Part shown: positions 1 through 8,502 of the stretch, one piece after another
How positions within the stretch are numbered: the stretch's first letter is position 1
Layout: each line of letters opens with the position of its first letter
DNA from: Sarcodiotheca gaudichaudii
Lineage: Eukaryota; Rhodophyta; Florideophyceae; Gigartinales; Solieriaceae
Reading direction: 5' to 3'
Length of the DNA: 64,000 nt
Assembly (NCBI GenBank): GCA_032355985.1
Contig: JAUKVZ010000002.1
Span: 496,001 to 560,000 of the forward strand
Position numbers and translations under genes: made by a program
The notes under the pieces: generated by a model
Told to the model about the DNA's origin: nothing
Database searches by the model: none
What the model saw: the letters and a program-made list of their open reading frames with translations, nothing else

Positions 1-717
1 ACGTTTCACGCATACCAGCGAGCCGTGCGCCTGGGCGAGGCGTTCGCGGAGTTGCGCGCGGGGACGGATCAGACATCGGCAGGCCTGCGCGCCGGGTTTG
101 AATCGGCCAGCGGATTTCGTGAGGCGTTTGCGCGGCTTTTCGGCGCCACGCCGGGCGATACGCGCCATGCGCATCACATGTGCGCCGACTGGATCGAGAC
201 GCCGCTGGGGCCAATGCTCGCCATCGCCGATGCGGATGGCCTGTGCATTCTGGAGTTCGTCGATCGACGCGCGCTGGAGAAAGAAATCGAAACGCTGCGG
301 GCGCGACGGCGCTGCGCCATTACGCCGGGCGTCAATGACATCCTGCGCCAGACGCGCGAACAAATCGACGCCTATTTCGCGGGCGATTACACAAACTTCA
401 CAATTCCGCTGACACCCTGCGGCACGCCGTTTCAGCATGAAGTCTGGGCCGGCCTGTGCGACATTCCGGCGGGTGAAGTTGTCAGTTATGCCCAGCTTGC
501 CCAGACCATCGGCCGGGCGGGCGCATCGCGCGCGATCGGCAGGGCGAACGGAATGAATCCCATCGCGATCATCGTGCCGTGCCATCGTGTGGTGGGCGCC
601 AATGGAGATCTCGTCGGCTACGGCGGCGGTCTGTGGCGCAAGCGATGGTTGATCGACCATGAACGAAGCATGATGAATAAGCGGCCTGCCGCACGAGAAC
701 TTGCGGCCATGGCGTAA
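1..717 (+). CDS. ada: Ada-type DNA repair methyltransferase (5' partial)
   Basis: The frame is open from base 1 with coding similarity before the first in-window GTG (25), so the gene starts outside the window. The first 50 residues look like the end of an AraC-type helix-turn-helix domain (TFHAYQRAVRLGEAF, then ESASGFREAFARLFG). The rest is a full O6-methylguanine-DNA methyltransferase domain: the helix-turn-helix segment around GTPFQHEVWAGL, the Arg-finger region near SRAIGRANGMNP, and the alkyl-acceptor motif IVPCHRVVG with the reactive Cys. In the Ada family the enzyme removes methyl groups from DNA and the methylated N-terminal domain activates repair genes. The N-terminal Zn/Cys methylphosphotriester domain lies beyond the edge and cannot be judged. 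Confidence 0.92.
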   Translation, partial: TFHAYQRAVRLGEAFAELRAGTDQTSAGLRAGFESASGFREAFARLFGATPGDTRHAHHMCADWIETPLGPMLAIADADGLCILEFVDRRALEKEIETLRARRRCAITPGVNDILRQTREQIDAYFAGDYTNFTIPLTPCGTPFQHEVWAGLCDIPAGEVVSYAQLAQTIGRAGASRAIGRANGMNPIAIIVPCHRVVGANGDLVGYGGGLWRKRWLIDHERSMMNKRPAARELAAMA

Positions 718-750
718 ACTCCTCACTGGCGTCGCCTTTGACGATCGCCG

Positions 751-2493
751 ATGGAGGAGAGCGTGCAGAGTCCCGCGGGCATCATGGCTGTTCGTGTCGG
801 CGTTTGCGCCGGTGTGCTGATCGGCGCGATGGTGCTGGTGCGTTGTGATACGACTGATGCGCCGCGGCGAACTCCAGCGCAAGTGGCCGCACCCAATTCA
901 GCGCCGGCGCCTGTCGCGCAACATGAAACCTCGGTCCCCACTGCAGATCAGTTGGCGAACGTGAAGCCGCCGGCAGGTCCTGATCCGGCGCGGGCGAGCG
1001 AGATCGTGCTGACGCCTCTTGGGCGCGTCTCGATTCCGGCCGCGGAGACGCTTGCGTTTGACGCCGTGCGCGGGGACATCTTCGTTTCCAGCGAGGATGG
1101 CGTGCGACAGATCGCGCTGGGCGGCGTCGTGAACATGAAGCAGACGCGCACGCTGGCGATTGCGAAGCTGGCCGGGCATCCGGAAGGAAACATCAGTCAG
1201 GTAGCCGTGGATAGGACGCGCGGCATCGGCGCCGCGTGCGTGATTCCAAAACTGCGAGCTGCGGAGATCGGTCGCGTGGCGCTCTTTCGCACTGACACTG
1301 GCGCACTGCTGACGACACTGCCTGTCGGTTACTGCCCGGACAGTCTTGCGTTTTCACCGGATGGCGATGCGCTGGTGATCGTCAATGAAGGCGAGCCGGG
1401 CATTGGCCGATCGGGCGGGCTGATGGATCCGCCGGGGTCGATCTCGGTGATTGATCTATCGAATGTGCGCACGCCGGCGGACGGGGCGAAGTTGTCTGCC
1501 GCGGATGTTGAGACGTATCAGTTCGGCGGCGAGGCTCTGGCGCGTGCGCTGCAATCTGCCAATCCCGATCATGCGCTGCGGATTCATCCGGCCAATCGCA
1601 TGACGCCATCGCTGGATATCGAACCTGAGTACGTCGTCATCGAGGGCGATCAGGCGTATATCGCGCTGCAGGAGAACAACGGGCTCGCGGTGTTTGATCT
1701 GCGCGAGCGAAAGTTCACGCGCATCGCCGGGATGGGTATACTTGATAGACGGCTGGACGCCTCCCGCATCGATGGCGGCGCGAACATCAATACATACCTG
1801 CCTGCCGCGCCGATGCCGGATCAGATCACGCTGGTGCGCATCAGCGGCGAGACTTTCATCGCCAGCGCCAACGAAGGGGACACACGCAGCCAGGCGTTCG
1901 ACGACGCCAACCCGCTGGGTGATGAGACGACAATCGGGGCGCTTCGCAATCGCGGCGCCATCGAATCCTCCGCCGCACCTGCCGGCGCCGATGATCTGCA
2001 GGTCTCCTCATTCGACTGGACGAGTTCGGACGGCGCGATGCGGCCGATCGTGATGGGCGCGCGCAGTGTCTCGCTCTGGCGCACTGATGATCTGTCGCTC
2101 GTCGGCGATACGGACAGCGCGTTCGAGGAGCACATGGCCGAGCGGGCGCCGCAGCGCTTCAACGCGACGAACAAACCCGGCGCCAACCCGGATGCGCGAT
2201 CCGTGGCGCGAGGGCCGGAGCCTGAGGGCGTGACCTCCGGTGATTACTTCGATCTGCCACTCGTCTTTGCGGGGCTCGAGCGTCCCGGCGCGATCGTGGC
2301 GATCGATGTCTCAATGCCGACTTCGCCGCAGGTCATCGGCTTTTACGATTGCGCGAGCGATGGCGATCTCGGCCCGGAGGGTTTGTATTTCATCGCGGCC
2401 GAGCACAGCCCAATCGGCGCCCCCCTGCTCGTGGCCGCATTCGAAGGCTCGGGAACCGTCGTGTGCTATCTCGTGGGCGGCGCGCCTCACTAA
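751..2493 (+). CDS. Choice-of-anchor I family beta-propeller protein, probably lipid-anchored
   Basis: Secreted or membrane-anchored propeller of about 580 residues. A hydrophobic N-terminus (VRVGVCAGVLIGAMVLVRC) ends in a Cys that could act as a loose lipobox, followed by a Pro/Ala-rich linker. The body carries the family hallmarks: CPDSLAFSPDGDALVIVNEGEPG in the first third, a repeated AFDDANPLGDE-type segment in the middle, and near the end FAGLERPGAIVAIDVS followed by GDLGPEGLYFI. Related proteins are annotated choice-of-anchor I and some as alkaline-phosphatase-like, but no catalytic residues can be assigned here. Start is uncertain: ATG 751 has little ribosome-binding sequence upstream, and ATG 784 (MAVRVGV) would give a more typical signal peptide. 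It converges on the lamin-tail gene, with a hairpin between them. Confidence 0.8.
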   Translation: MEESVQSPAGIMAVRVGVCAGVLIGAMVLVRCDTTDAPRRTPAQVAAPNSAPAPVAQHETSVPTADQLANVKPPAGPDPARASEIVLTPLGRVSIPAAETLAFDAVRGDIFVSSEDGVRQIALGGVVNMKQTRTLAIAKLAGHPEGNISQVAVDRTRGIGAACVIPKLRAAEIGRVALFRTDTGALLTTLPVGYCPDSLAFSPDGDALVIVNEGEPGIGRSGGLMDPPGSISVIDLSNVRTPADGAKLSAADVETYQFGGEALARALQSANPDHALRIHPANRMTPSLDIEPEYVVIEGDQAYIALQENNGLAVFDLRERKFTRIAGMGILDRRLDASRIDGGANINTYLPAAPMPDQITLVRISGETFIASANEGDTRSQAFDDANPLGDETTIGALRNRGAIESSAAPAGADDLQVSSFDWTSSDGAMRPIVMGARSVSLWRTDDLSLVGDTDSAFEEHMAERAPQRFNATNKPGANPDARSVARGPEPEGVTSGDYFDLPLVFAGLERPGAIVAIDVSMPTSPQVIGFYDCASDGDLGPEGLYFIAAEHSPIGAPLLVAAFEGSGTVVCYLVGGAPH

Positions 2494-2500
2494 GCAGAAA

Positions 2501-2526
2501 CGCCGGACGTCTCAGGACGCCCGGCG
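2501..2526. terminator. Shared hairpin between convergent genes
   Basis: An 11-bp inverted repeat with one mismatch (CGCCGGACGTC, loop TCAG, GACGCCCGGCG) lies between two convergent stop codons. There is no T run on the plus side and only a short one (TTTC) on the minus side. It is probably a bidirectional 3'-end hairpin; function inferred. Confidence 0.5.
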
Positions 2527-2571
2527 CTTCTCACCTGCAGATCAAACACATGACTCGTCAGTGGGCGGCGA

Positions 2572-4131
2572 TCAGTCCAGCGGACCCCACGTGCCGATGA
2601 GCGTGGCAAGGTCGGATGCGCCAACCTCACCGGACTTGTCGAGATCGGCGATGGGATCATCTGAACCCCAGCGGCCGATGAGCTCGGCAAGATCGGTGGC
2701 GCCGATGACGCCGTCGCCATCCTGATCCGGCGCTTCACCGAAGCCGAGGAAGACGCGATGCGCCGTGACATCAGCGTCGGTGACGGCTGCGGCGTTGGCG
2801 CCGCCCATGCCATCAGTCTCGTCCATATCCAGCATCGCCAGCAGCGCCTGGAATGCGCGGCCTTCGTATGTGTACACCATGATCGGCGTCACACCATCGG
2901 AGCAGAGACCCATCTCCTGATCATCAAGCGTCGCGCCTTCGCGTGGGCAGATCAGACCGAAATCCGTGCGATCAGCAACGCCATCGAAGTTGAAGTCGCC
3001 CTTCACGAACTGGAACTGCGTGATGACGATGCCGCCATCGGCGATGCCGTTGACATTGTTCAGCGCGCCGGGCGTGACCTTGTATCCATTGAGATTGATG
3101 TCCTCAAAGAGATAGGGCCCCGGGGCGGGCATGCAGCCGGACATCGGATCATCGGGATTGCACGTGCCGTCGTACGTCGGTCCGGCGGGATCCGTCGGGC
3201 CCTTGACCTGAATGAAGCCGTCGCCATCAATCGTGTTGTTGAACTTGAACTTGTTGACACCGGTGACGGCCAGCAGATCGCCGTAGATCCACTCTTCATC
3301 CGCCATGCGCGTCGGCGCCAGCGACATGTCCGACTTGAAGCGGGCGCCCAGCTCCGGGTTCTCGCCGAAGAAGTTCACGCGGCAGATCGCGTCCGGATTG
3401 AAGCCCGGCGCATCGGAGATCTCCTGCTCGCTGTTGCGGACATACTCCTTGCCGCCGTTGTTTGACCAGGCGACGTCGTCAACCATCTGATACGCCTCGA
3501 CGACGAGAGCCGCGGGTGCGCCGCCGACGGGCGTCTCCATGCCGCAGTCCGTCTTGCCGTCGAAGTCGACATCCGGGTTGATGTCCTTGCGAAAGCTGTA
3601 GCCCGGGTCGTAGACGCTTTCACCGGTCATCTCGTCGATCGAGTGATTCGGACGTCGGCGAACGAGGACGTATGACGACGAGTTGTCGTTGGCGAGCTTG
3701 CCGGGCGTATCCGTCGTGGGGATATGCAGCGACTTCAAGCTGGCGATGTTCGTATCGGGATCCGTGACTTCGCCCATGACGAGCGAGATGCCGACATCAT
3801 CGGACTGATAGAGCAGCAGCAGGCCGTTGGCGCCAAGCGAGACACCATCAAGGCTGTACGCCTCATCGATCTCGGCGACTGATTCCTGGGCGGGAGGCGG
3901 ATCGGGGATGTTGTTTCCATCCTGATCGACGCCGCCCTTGATCAGCGCGATGGCGTAGCCGGTCAGATCCATATTCGGCTTGCCGTAGAGCTCGATGAAC
4001 TCCCACACATCATCCGTGGATCCGCTGCCGGGCGGATTCTCCATGACTTCATTGATGACGACCTGCGCCGAGGCGCCGGTGCACATGGCGCCCGCTGCGA
4101 TCGCGGCGACAACTGACAAACGGCCTCTCAT
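2572..4131 (-). CDS. Secreted lamin-tail-domain protein with dockerin-like C-terminus
   Basis: 519 residues. A clear Sec signal peptide (MRGRLSVVAAIAAGAMCTGASAQ) is followed at once by a lamin-tail (LTD)-like domain: VVINEVMENPPGSGSTDD, then WEFIELYGKPNMDLTGYAI. LTD domains in bacteria are extracellular beta-sandwich modules of uncertain ligand. The middle is Asp/Gly-rich with no recognisable catalytic motif; VKGDFNFDGVADRTDFG resembles a single EF-hand-like calcium loop. The last 50 residues form two dockerin-like repeats (DQDGDGVIGATDLAELIG and ADLDKSGEVGASDLATLIG), each with D.D.DG.V calcium-loop spacing. The same tail ends two other proteins in this window. Likely exported and surface-retained; no enzymatic role can be assigned. 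Confidence 0.8.
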   Translation of the reverse strand: MRGRLSVVAAIAAGAMCTGASAQVVINEVMENPPGSGSTDDVWEFIELYGKPNMDLTGYAIALIKGGVDQDGNNIPDPPPAQESVAEIDEAYSLDGVSLGANGLLLLYQSDDVGISLVMGEVTDPDTNIASLKSLHIPTTDTPGKLANDNSSSYVLVRRRPNHSIDEMTGESVYDPGYSFRKDINPDVDFDGKTDCGMETPVGGAPAALVVEAYQMVDDVAWSNNGGKEYVRNSEQEISDAPGFNPDAICRVNFFGENPELGARFKSDMSLAPTRMADEEWIYGDLLAVTGVNKFKFNNTIDGDGFIQVKGPTDPAGPTYDGTCNPDDPMSGCMPAPGPYLFEDINLNGYKVTPGALNNVNGIADGGIVITQFQFVKGDFNFDGVADRTDFGLICPREGATLDDQEMGLCSDGVTPIMVYTYEGRAFQALLAMLDMDETDGMGGANAAAVTDADVTAHRVFLGFGEAPDQDGDGVIGATDLAELIGRWGSDDPIADLDKSGEVGASDLATLIGTWGPLD

Positions 4132-4188
4132 ATGTCTCTCTCCTGGTTGCGCGCCGCTCGTGTGCGGCGCATGCGATTCACACCGACC

Positions 4189-5199
4189 TCAGCGAAACGC
4201 GCCGTTGGTCAGCCAGCCTCCGAAAACCTCACCCTCGATATCCGCGTAGCGGGGCACGCCGTCGTCTCCCACTTCGATGCGATCGTTGTCCGTCTTCACG
4301 AAGTCGAATCCGCCGTCGCGATCCTCATCCCGAAACACGTCGACGTGGCCATCTGCGAAAACGATCTGGCCATACACGCGATCGTGTCCGACGCCGCCGC
4401 CGATGAAGCTCGACTTGCCGTGCGCCGGGCCGAGATCCGCAAAGTTCTGCCGACCCCAGACGATCTGTCCGGTCTCGGGCATGCGCATGCGGATGGGTCC
4501 ATCCGTCAGCGCCTTGGCGGTGCGCTCCTGCACGCCTTCGATCGTGATGAACTCATCGCTTTCGAGCTTGGCGCGCCCGTCGCCGAAGAGCGGCACGATC
4601 GAAGTCGGCACGGCGCCGAGATTCTTCTCCTCCAGCGGGCCGATGACGCCTTCGATGCGCTGCGGATCGGCCGTCGCGTCCTCATGCTCCTTCATGGCCG
4701 TATACGCCATGAACCAGGACTGCACGTAGTTTGTGTTGAAACCCGCGGCGATCAGATCGTCGCGCTCTTCCTCGGTGAACGTGCGATACGCGCGGCCGTC
4801 ATTCAAACGGTTCAGAATCAGATTCTGGTTGTACTTCGCCGGATGGCTCGGGCAGAGCATGTTGCCGGGAATGGCGTAGTCGCCAAGCACCATGTCGGCG
4901 ACCCAGCCCTTTTCATCAATCGCGCCCCAGGCATTGCCGCTGCGATTGTCAAAAGGACCGGAGCAATACTGCCCGTTGAAGTCGTTTGCTCTTGTCATGG
5001 CGGCCAGCCCGATCTGGCGCAGGTGTCCGCCGCAGGCCGTCTGCCGGGCGCGCTCGCGCGCCGATGTCAGCGCCGGCGCCAGCAGCCCCAGCAGCAGCGC
5101 AATGATGGATATGACGACGAGCAGTTCGACGATCGTAAACGCGCGCAGGCCGCGTTCTTTTCCATGTCGACGCACTGATAATGCTTTGCGCACGCGCAT
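4189..5199 (-). CDS. Prepilin-like protein with N-terminal methylation motif (planctomycete type)
   Basis: Starts best at ATG 5199 ([17 protein letters not shown]); an upstream in-frame ATG at 5247 would add 16 residues. A basic leader ends in the prepilin cleavage site G/L or A/F before [20 protein letters not shown], a typical type IV pilin/pseudopilin helix with the Glu at +5. The rest is a large globular domain ending in [10 protein letters not shown], the DGH-type C-terminal motif of the many pilin-like proteins of Planctomycetes. A prepilin peptidase should process it, but none is in the window. It may be handled by the type II secretion machine at 20.7-32.3 kb or by another pilus system. 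It lies 57 bp upstream of the lamin-tail gene on the same strand, so the two may be co-transcribed. Confidence 0.82.
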   Translation of the reverse strand: MRVRKALSVRRHGKERGLRAFTIVELLVVISIIALLLGLLAPALTSARERARQTACGGHLRQIGLAAMTRANDFNGQYCSGPFDNRSGNAWGAIDEKGWVADMVLGDYAIPGNMLCPSHPAKYNQNLILNRLNDGRAYRTFTEEERDDLIAAGFNTNYVQSWFMAYTAMKEHEDATADPQRIEGVIGPLEEKNLGAVPTSIVPLFGDGRAKLESDEFITIEGVQERTAKALTDGPIRMRMPETGQIVWGRQNFADLGPAHGKSSFIGGGVGHDRVYGQIVFADGHVDVFRDEDRDGGFDFVKTDNDRIEVGDDGVPRYADIEGEVFGGWLTNGAFR

Positions 5200-5486
5200 C
5201 CCCGTTCGGCTGGTTTCAAGTTCGGGGAGACTACGGCGGGAGTCCACACACGCGGGACGCGGGCGCGTTCAGTTTCGATCAAAGTCTCGTAAAGGCGCAC
5301 GGGCCGGCGAGCCATCGCGCAAAACTCACAATCCACAAGCGCTTTGTGAATGCATGCGCGCCATACCCTCAAACTCGCACGGAACGTCAGCGAGCCGGGG
5401 CGGGAATCGTCTCGGAGGCGGCTTCGAATCGACCATTGAGCCGATTCGCGCCAGCGCGATCGGTGTCGGTATATGATCCGCCGCTC

Positions 5487-6413
5487 ATGGCTGGAGCAGC
5501 GCACAACCACTCGCCGGCGGCGGCCAATCGCCGCGTCCACAAGCCCATCATCCTTCTCGGCTCCGCCCGATCCGGCACCACCATGCTCGGGCGGCTCTTC
5601 GACAACCATCCGGATGTCGCCTACTGGGTCGAGCCGCGGCCGATCTGGATGCACGGCAACGCCTATGCCTCCTCCGATGAGCTTGGCGTCGCCCACCTGA
5701 AGCCGCGCATCGCCCGCGCCATCGATCGCCATTTCTTCCGCTTCATGCAGAAAGCCGGACGCACCCGCTTCGCCGAAAAGACGCCGAGCAATTGCCTGCG
5801 CGTGCCCTTCATCCACGCGCTGTATCCCGATTGCCGCATCATCAACATCATCCGCGACGGACGAGCCGTGGTGCGATCGACAATCGAGATCCAGGCGGCG
5901 CCGCCGAACAAGGGACTCGTCTTCGAGAAGCTCAAGCAGACGCCGCTGACGGACTGGCCGGCGTACTTCGGGCTCTTCTTTCGCACGGTGTGGCGGACGA
6001 AGGTGCTCAAGAAACGGTCGGCGTACTGGGGGCCGCGGCCGCGGCAATGGCGGGAGTGGATGGGCCTGCCGCCGCATGTGCTTGCGGCCAAGCAGTGGCG
6101 CGCCCTGGTCGAACGCTCGATCGAACATGGTCGGGCGCTTCCGGCGGAGAACTATCTGGAGATCCGCTACGAGGAGTTGGTCGGCGATCCCGAGAGCGTG
6201 GCGCGGCGCATGCTCGACTTCTGCGAGCTTCCGATGGATGCCTCGTTCATCGAAAACGCGAAAGCCCACGTCAAGCCGGACAGCCTTCATCGCTGGAAGA
6301 AGGAGCTGACGGGCAGCACGCTGGAAGCGGCGGTCGCAGAGATGAAGCCCCTGCTGGAGTCTCTGGGCTACATGCAGCCCGGCGAATCCGGGGCCGATGC
6401 GGCCTCCGGGTAA
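5487..6413 (+). CDS. Sulfotransferase family protein
   Basis: About 309 residues from ATG 5487 (MAGAAHNHS); the frame is open 300 bp further upstream but that stretch lacks coding character and faces the divergent pilin-like gene. The N-terminal PIILLGSARSGTTMLGRLF is the 5'-phosphosulfate loop of PAPS-dependent sulfotransferases. IINIIRDGRAVVRS is the 3'-phosphate-binding segment with its conserved Arg and Ser. HALYPDCRIINIIRD and YLEIRYEELVGDPE are typical of the Sulfotransfer_3 group. Substrate is unknown; related bacterial enzymes sulfate polysaccharides or lipids. No signal peptide is seen, so it should act in the cytoplasm. A TATGAT sequence lies just before the start but no good -35 accompanies it. 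Confidence 0.85.
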   Translation: MAGAAHNHSPAAANRRVHKPIILLGSARSGTTMLGRLFDNHPDVAYWVEPRPIWMHGNAYASSDELGVAHLKPRIARAIDRHFFRFMQKAGRTRFAEKTPSNCLRVPFIHALYPDCRIINIIRDGRAVVRSTIEIQAAPPNKGLVFEKLKQTPLTDWPAYFGLFFRTVWRTKVLKKRSAYWGPRPRQWREWMGLPPHVLAAKQWRALVERSIEHGRALPAENYLEIRYEELVGDPESVARRMLDFCELPMDASFIENAKAHVKPDSLHRWKKELTGSTLEAAVAEMKPLLESLGYMQPGESGADAASG

Positions 6414-6470
6414 CATGCGGGCGGCCCAATTCCGATCAACTGAGTGAGCGGAATGTCACGGAGGGATCGG

Positions 6471-7097
6471 ATGATCGTCCTGCAGTGCGACAAGTGTGAT
6501 CAGCAGATCAGCGTTGAAGAGGAACTGGCGGGCTCCAAGGTGGAGTGCCCCCACTGCGGCGACGTCAATCGCGTGCCTGATCCGAAGGCCGCCGCACCCG
6601 TGACCGCCGGCGCCGAGCGAGCCGCCGAACCCGTGGAGCAGCCGGAGCGCGATCTTGCCTTCGTTCGCCCCTCGCTGTGGCGCAGCCGCCCCTTCACGAC
6701 GGCCGCCATCGCCCTGATCCCGCCGGCGGTGACGATTCTCGGCGTGACGCAGGAGTGGGCGCCCTTCCGGAACTACTGGGGCTGGGCGGCGCCGATGATT
6801 GCTTGGCTGATCCTGATGTGCTGGTGGTTCACCAAGACGCGGTTCGAATCGCTTCGCGTCACGAGCGAGCGCTCGATGTATCGCAAGGGCCTGCTTTCAC
6901 GAAACACAAGCGAAGTTCTGCACAAGCATGTGCGCAATATCAAGATCGATCAGTCATTCCTGCAGCGACTGTCCAATGTGGGCTCCATCTCCATTGACGG
7001 CTCCGCGGGAGGCGGCGATGGCGCCGAGGTTGTGATCAAGGATGTGCCGGGCCCCCGCCGCATCAAGGCGATCATCGATGAGCATCGCGATCTCTAG
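6471..7097 (+). CDS. Zinc-ribbon / bacterial PH-domain membrane protein
   Basis: Start chosen at ATG 6471 because GGAGG lies 6 bp before it; a GTG at 6444 in the same frame is less likely. The N-terminus is a small zinc ribbon (LQCDKCDQQISVEEELAGSK then VECPHCGD, CxxC...CxxC). An Ala/Pro-rich linker, two membrane segments (FTTAAIALIPPAVTILGVT and WGWAAPMIAWLILMCWWF) and a C-terminal bPH2-type domain (FESLRVTSERSMYRKGLLSR, VLHKHVRNIKIDQSF) follow. Proteins of this layout are common in Planctomycetes; bPH2 domains sit at the cytoplasmic face of the membrane but their ligand is mostly unknown. The next gene also joins membrane helices to a zinc ribbon. Confidence 0.75.
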   Translation: MIVLQCDKCDQQISVEEELAGSKVECPHCGDVNRVPDPKAAAPVTAGAERAAEPVEQPERDLAFVRPSLWRSRPFTTAAIALIPPAVTILGVTQEWAPFRNYWGWAAPMIAWLILMCWWFTKTRFESLRVTSERSMYRKGLLSRNTSEVLHKHVRNIKIDQSFLQRLSNVGSISIDGSAGGGDGAEVVIKDVPGPRRIKAIIDEHRDL

Positions 7098-7211
7098 CGT
7101 GTCCCCGGTTTCTGCGGGCTCAGTTCTTTGGGGAAGACCGCTTGATCCCAGACGGGTACACTTGTCGCTCTCGATCGCCGGTGGAGGCGATCAGGCAGGA
7201 GACTGATCGGC

Positions 7212-7586
7212 ATGAGCATGACATGGATCGGCAAGGCGCGGCTGCGGCTGATGGTCATCGTCATCGGCGCGCCGCTCGCGGCGTTCGGCGCCATCTCCGT
7301 CGGACCGGCGTGGCTGACACTGCCCGTCATCGGCGCCACCATCTACGCGCTGGCGATGGGTGTGAACAAGACAAGCAATCGCGTCACCAGCTCACACTGC
7401 TGGACGTGCGGCCACGATCTTTCCAAACTCGCCTTTGACGCCGAGCATGGCGTCGCCTGCCCGGCCTGCGGCACGTTGAATCAGCATCTTGCCGCCCACG
7501 CGCCGGACATGGCCGTCGCGCTCGTTGAAATCGATCGCGATGACAGCGATGACGACAGCGCCGGCGACATCGCGCCGACAGCCTGA
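7212..7586 (+). CDS. Small membrane protein with C-terminal zinc ribbon
   Basis: 124 residues with an ATG at 7212 preceded by GGCAGGAGACTGATCGGC (AGGAG about 11 bp upstream). Two hydrophobic helices (LRLMVIVIGAPLAAFGAISV and WLTLPVIGATIYALAMGV) are followed by a four-cysteine module, CWTCGHDLSKL ... CPACGTLNQ, and an acidic Asp/Ser tail. No family recognised. Its place just after a zinc-ribbon PH membrane protein suggests a shared setting, but the 114-bp gap means co-transcription is only possible. Confidence 0.65.
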   Translation: MSMTWIGKARLRLMVIVIGAPLAAFGAISVGPAWLTLPVIGATIYALAMGVNKTSNRVTSSHCWTCGHDLSKLAFDAEHGVACPACGTLNQHLAAHAPDMAVALVEIDRDDSDDDSAGDIAPTA

Positions 7587-7598
7587 TTCAAGTCTTAC

Positions 7599-8351
7599 TT
7601 AGAAACGCGCGGAGGCGATGGCTTCACGCAGGGGTGTCAGCACATGCGGCGCGATGCGATCCTGCGCAAGCTGCTCGGCAGTCTCATGCAGCTTGTCAAA
7701 GAGCGCCGGGGCTTCTTTGACGTCGGAGAGTGCGCCGTAGCGCCGCACCGTGAGATAGACACTGATGGGCTCGTTGCGAAAGCGCTTCGTGCGGATCTCG
7801 CGCGTCGTCGTGCGCGTCTTGATCTCGAAGTGCGCCTGCGTCTCGCAGCGCTTGGTCAGCGCCACACCGATGATCGGCTGCACATCGATCGGCGACTCCT
7901 TCTCCGGATCCATGAGTCCCGCCAAGGGCGAGCCGGCCATGAAGGCGTCATGCACGATCTTGTTGTGATTGCCGCCGGCCTCCAGATCGAAGCCGTAGAC
8001 GACCTCGAGCAGTTCGACATCCAGCGGGCTGATGGACAGGTAGAAGGGCGCGATCTCCAGCAGGAAGCGATGAAACTTCGCGGCCTCTTCCGTTGACTCC
8101 GGATGGACGACCCCGGCGCGCAGGCTCGTCTTGCGAAGCGCCACCCACTGCTGGCGGCCATCATCGCGATGACGGGATTCGAGCGTCAGCTCGTCCTCGT
8201 ACCGGCGGAAGCGATCCATCCCCGGCTCTTCGCGGCGGATGCGATCGAACAGATCGAGAATCGTCTGCCGCTCTTCCGGCAGATCCATCTTCACGTTCAA
8301 CCGGCTGCTGATGTAAAAATCGGAACACAGCGCCCCGAAGCTTGTCGCCAT
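7599..8351 (-). CDS. Conserved hypothetical protein
   Basis: About 250 residues from ATG 8351, supported by GGAGG about 8 bp upstream; an ATG at 8375 would add eight residues. Not recognised. There is no signal peptide or membrane helix. The sequence is a mixed alpha/beta protein with a predicted helical start (EERQTILDLFDRIRREEPG), a beta-rich centre and several charged strands (THFEIKTRT-type, TTTREIRTKRFRNEPISVYL). The run of conserved-looking FYLSISPLDVELLEVVYGFDLEAGGNHN suggests a folded domain rather than a spurious frame. Codon use matches neighbours. It converges with the plus-strand small membrane protein, 12 bp away. Confidence 0.6.
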   Translation of the reverse strand: MATSFGALCSDFYISSRLNVKMDLPEERQTILDLFDRIRREEPGMDRFRRYEDELTLESRHRDDGRQQWVALRKTSLRAGVVHPESTEEAAKFHRFLLEIAPFYLSISPLDVELLEVVYGFDLEAGGNHNKIVHDAFMAGSPLAGLMDPEKESPIDVQPIIGVALTKRCETQAHFEIKTRTTTREIRTKRFRNEPISVYLTVRRYGALSDVKEAPALFDKLHETAEQLAQDRIAPHVLTPLREAIASARF

Positions 8352-8502
8352 GCAGAGTGTCCTCCAGATCAGCATGTTAAGCGCCGGAACTGGCCGTGTC
8401 GACGGTCCCGCACTTTCTAACTCATCGGCGCCCGTCGAACGCTCCCCCGAACAGAGGCCGTCGGTTGATGGTCCGAGAGAATCGCCCGGAAGCGCCGACC
8501 GA

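Noticed and set aside
4132-5178. Open frame opposite the prepilin-like gene
   Set aside because: No signal, domain or start context; the minus-strand gene has a clear prepilin helix.
5181-5486. Longer N-terminus for the sulfotransferase
   Set aside because: The extra 102 residues have no sulfotransferase character and overlap the control region of the divergent gene.
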